Shown here one piece after another: positions 13,941 to 15,430 of a DNA stretch of 15,430 bases. Where the stretch lies: contig JAGWPH010000166.1 in NCBI GenBank assembly GCA_028870615.1, positions 1 to 15,430 of the forward strand, written 5' to 3'. The notes below the pieces were generated by a model, which saw only the letters and a program-made list of their open reading frames with translations, was not told the origin of the DNA and did not search any database. The translations under genes were made by a program, and so were the position numbers. Position 1 is the stretch's first letter. Each line of letters starts with the position of its first letter. The DNA comes from Betaproteobacteria bacterium. Lineage in GTDB: Bacteria > Pseudomonadota > Gammaproteobacteria > Burkholderiales > Ferrovaceae.

Positions 13941-14559
13941 ATGGGGTTGGATTGACCGCCGTCCAGCGAAAATCAAGCGCTACTCGGAAGCGCAGGGCCG
14001 GATCACCTACCTCACTATTGACCAGATCAAGCGCCTGATCGAGTGCGCCAAGAAAGACCAAAACCCACAGATTTACCCGTTCATCATTATCGGCCTGGAA
14101 ACCTCAATGCGACGCATGGAAATCCTCAGCATTCGCCGCGAGCATGTGGAACTGCAACGGCGCATCATCTACATCCCCAAGGCCAAGGCAGGCGCACGCG
14201 AGCAACCGATCACTCAGCATCTGGCGGAATTCATGGAAGGCTATTTGGCAGCGTTACCCAAAGGCACACCATGGCTGTTTCCGTCACCCGCCGCTAAGGA
14301 TGGCCACGCGATGGACATACGTAAACCCTTTCGTCGGGTTGTCATTGCTGCCGGGCTGAACCCAGACGAAGTTGTACGCCATACCCTGCGACATACCGCC
14401 ATAACCCACTTGGTGCAGGCTGGCGTTGACTTACCTACAGTGAAAAGAATTTCTGGCCACAAAACGCTGATAATGGTAGGGCGCTACGCCCACCAGAACG
14501 GTGAGCACATTCAGTGTGCCATGGACAAACTGTCAGAGCGTTATCGCAAGTCTGGTTGA
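13930..14559 (+). pseudogene. 5'-truncated tyrosine recombinase (phage-type integrase)
   Basis: The frame keeps the complete C-terminal catalytic domain: EWGWIDRRPAKIKRY at the domain entry, LETSMRRMEILSIRR (first catalytic Arg near 14110), VVRHTLRHTAITHLVQAG (HxxR), VKRISGHKTL (His) and MVGRYAH (nucleophilic Tyr at 14485-14487). The N-terminal arm/core-binding half of about 100 residues is missing; upstream of about 13930 the DNA is the antisense of the TpsA-like gene. The open frame continues upstream to an ATG at 13768, but that part is only the complement of the exoprotein gene. A fusion product of 263 residues could in principle be made. A DUF3800 gene follows with a 5-nt gap. Confidence 0.82.
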
Positions 14560-14564
14560 GACCT

Positions 14565-15430
14565 ATGTCCATCATCTATTGCGACGAATCAGGCAATTCT
14601 GGTGAAAGGCTGCTCGATAAAGATCAGCCTCTCTTTGTACTGGGATCGAATGACTTCGGAAAATCAGAAGCTATAAGCTTGCTTGAACATGTACGGTCAC
14701 CACAGGGAGCTGAACCAAAGTTCAAGACTCTGAAAAGGACACAGGACGGAATTAGGCGACTGATAGGCCTTTTCGCAGACCCCCGTTTGAACATCAACCG
14801 TGTTGCCGTAGATGTCTACCACAAGCGATACATGGTAGTGACCAAAATGGTTGACCTTATCGCCGAAACACTCATGCACGAGATGGGTGAAGACCTATAC
14901 AGGCGAGGGGCAAACATCGCCATGTCGAACATGCTCTACTACTGCATGCCGGCATTCTGCGGAGAAGAAAAGACCGACCGATTCCTTCAATCTTTCGTCG
15001 ATCTTATGCGTAGCAGAACTGAAGCTCATGCAGTTGCTTTCTTCGAGGCAGGTAGTGCCTTGGTAGATGCGTCCAGTAACAAAGATTTCAAGAATGATCT
15101 ACGGCCGTTCATCGAACCAGAGCTTTTCAACATGTGGTTTGATGGGATTGATCAGTTAGCTCTTGATCCTGCGATTCCGGCGCTCTTCCAGCATATCAAT
15201 GAATGGGGAAAACGAAAACCCGATCGATTTCGGGTTATTCACGATGGTTCCAAGCCAGTCTTAGCCTCACAGGATGTTTTTCATAGCATGATGGCACGCG
15301 ACGGTGAGTCATTGACGATGGTGGGCTACGACCGTCGGAAATTCAAGTTCCCGTTACGTGCCTTATCGCTGGAGCAAGGTGACTCCATAGAGTATCCCCA
15401 GATTCAAGTCGCCGACTTGTGTGCTGGTGC
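14565..15430 (+). CDS. DUF3800 domain-containing protein, 3' end missing
   Basis: The 288 visible residues begin MSIIYCDESGNSGERL and later read QPLFVLGSNDFG, FRVIHDGSKPVL and, at the window edge, IQVADLCAG. The N-terminal DESG, a mid-protein Asp and the late QxADLxAG are the signature of DUF3800, a family predicted to have an RNase H-like fold with metal-binding carboxylates. It is often found with phage, integrase or defence genes. No biochemical role can be assigned. The start is 5 nt after the integrase stop, with only a weak TTGAG ahead, so expression is probably coupled to the upstream gene. Codon use is less G+C-rich than the neighbouring panE and tpsB, compatible with horizontal acquisition. 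Confidence 0.85.
   Translation, partial: MSIIYCDESGNSGERLLDKDQPLFVLGSNDFGKSEAISLLEHVRSPQGAEPKFKTLKRTQDGIRRLIGLFADPRLNINRVAVDVYHKRYMVVTKMVDLIAETLMHEMGEDLYRRGANIAMSNMLYYCMPAFCGEEKTDRFLQSFVDLMRSRTEAHAVAFFEAGSALVDASSNKDFKNDLRPFIEPELFNMWFDGIDQLALDPAIPALFQHINEWGKRKPDRFRVIHDGSKPVLASQDVFHSMMARDGESLTMVGYDRRKFKFPLRALSLEQGDSIEYPQIQVADLCAG

Noticed and set aside
1..15430. CRISPR array, tRNA or rRNA genes
   Set aside because: No regularly spaced direct repeats, cloverleaf candidates or rRNA-like stretches were seen when reading the window.

Overview
The window looks like a piece of a proteobacterial chromosome, most likely betaproteobacterial. This is inferred from the Crp/Fnr, DUF2934, DksA-like and two-partner-secretion proteins. 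No rRNA or marker gene is present, so the lineage is uncertain. It combines ordinary metabolic and transport genes with a large amount of decayed mobile DNA.

Left part (1-3425): two minus-strand genes form a sugar-nucleotide/compatible-solute block. glgC (ADP-glucose pyrophosphorylase) lies upstream of a GT20 trehalose-6-phosphate synthase-type glycosyltransferase that runs off the left edge. The GT20 enzyme is preceded by about 250 residues holding two membrane segments and an extracytoplasmic domain, so it looks like a membrane-anchored, possibly signal-gated synthase.

Middle part (3426-7280): a decayed large serine recombinase, then nhaA (Na+/H+ antiporter) on the minus strand, then a minus-strand HigBA-type toxin-antitoxin pair with a very clear promoter/operator, then the C-terminal scrap of a second serine recombinase and an unidentified ORF. 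The two recombinase remnants have the same orientation and flank nhaA and the toxin-antitoxin pair.

Central-right part (7246-11566): a DksA/TraR-family protein with a degraded zinc site; an intact ketopantoate reductase (panE-like); a small DUF2934 protein; the C-terminal scrap of a second ketopantoate reductase; a Crp/Fnr regulator broken by a frameshift; a SAM-dependent methyltransferase; and a doubtful small ORF.

Right part (11656-15430): a two-partner secretion transporter (TpsB/FhaC type) sits directly behind the last ~200 residues of a Ser/Asn-rich protein that is probably the end of its TpsA exoprotein. The TpsA-like gene is cut off at about 13935, where it abuts, head to head, a 5'-truncated tyrosine recombinase that keeps its whole catalytic domain. 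A DUF3800 gene starts 5 nt after the recombinase stop and runs off the right edge. This recombinase-DUF3800 pair is the most plausible candidate here for a little-described accessory or defence module, but its second gene is incomplete in the window and its function is unknown.
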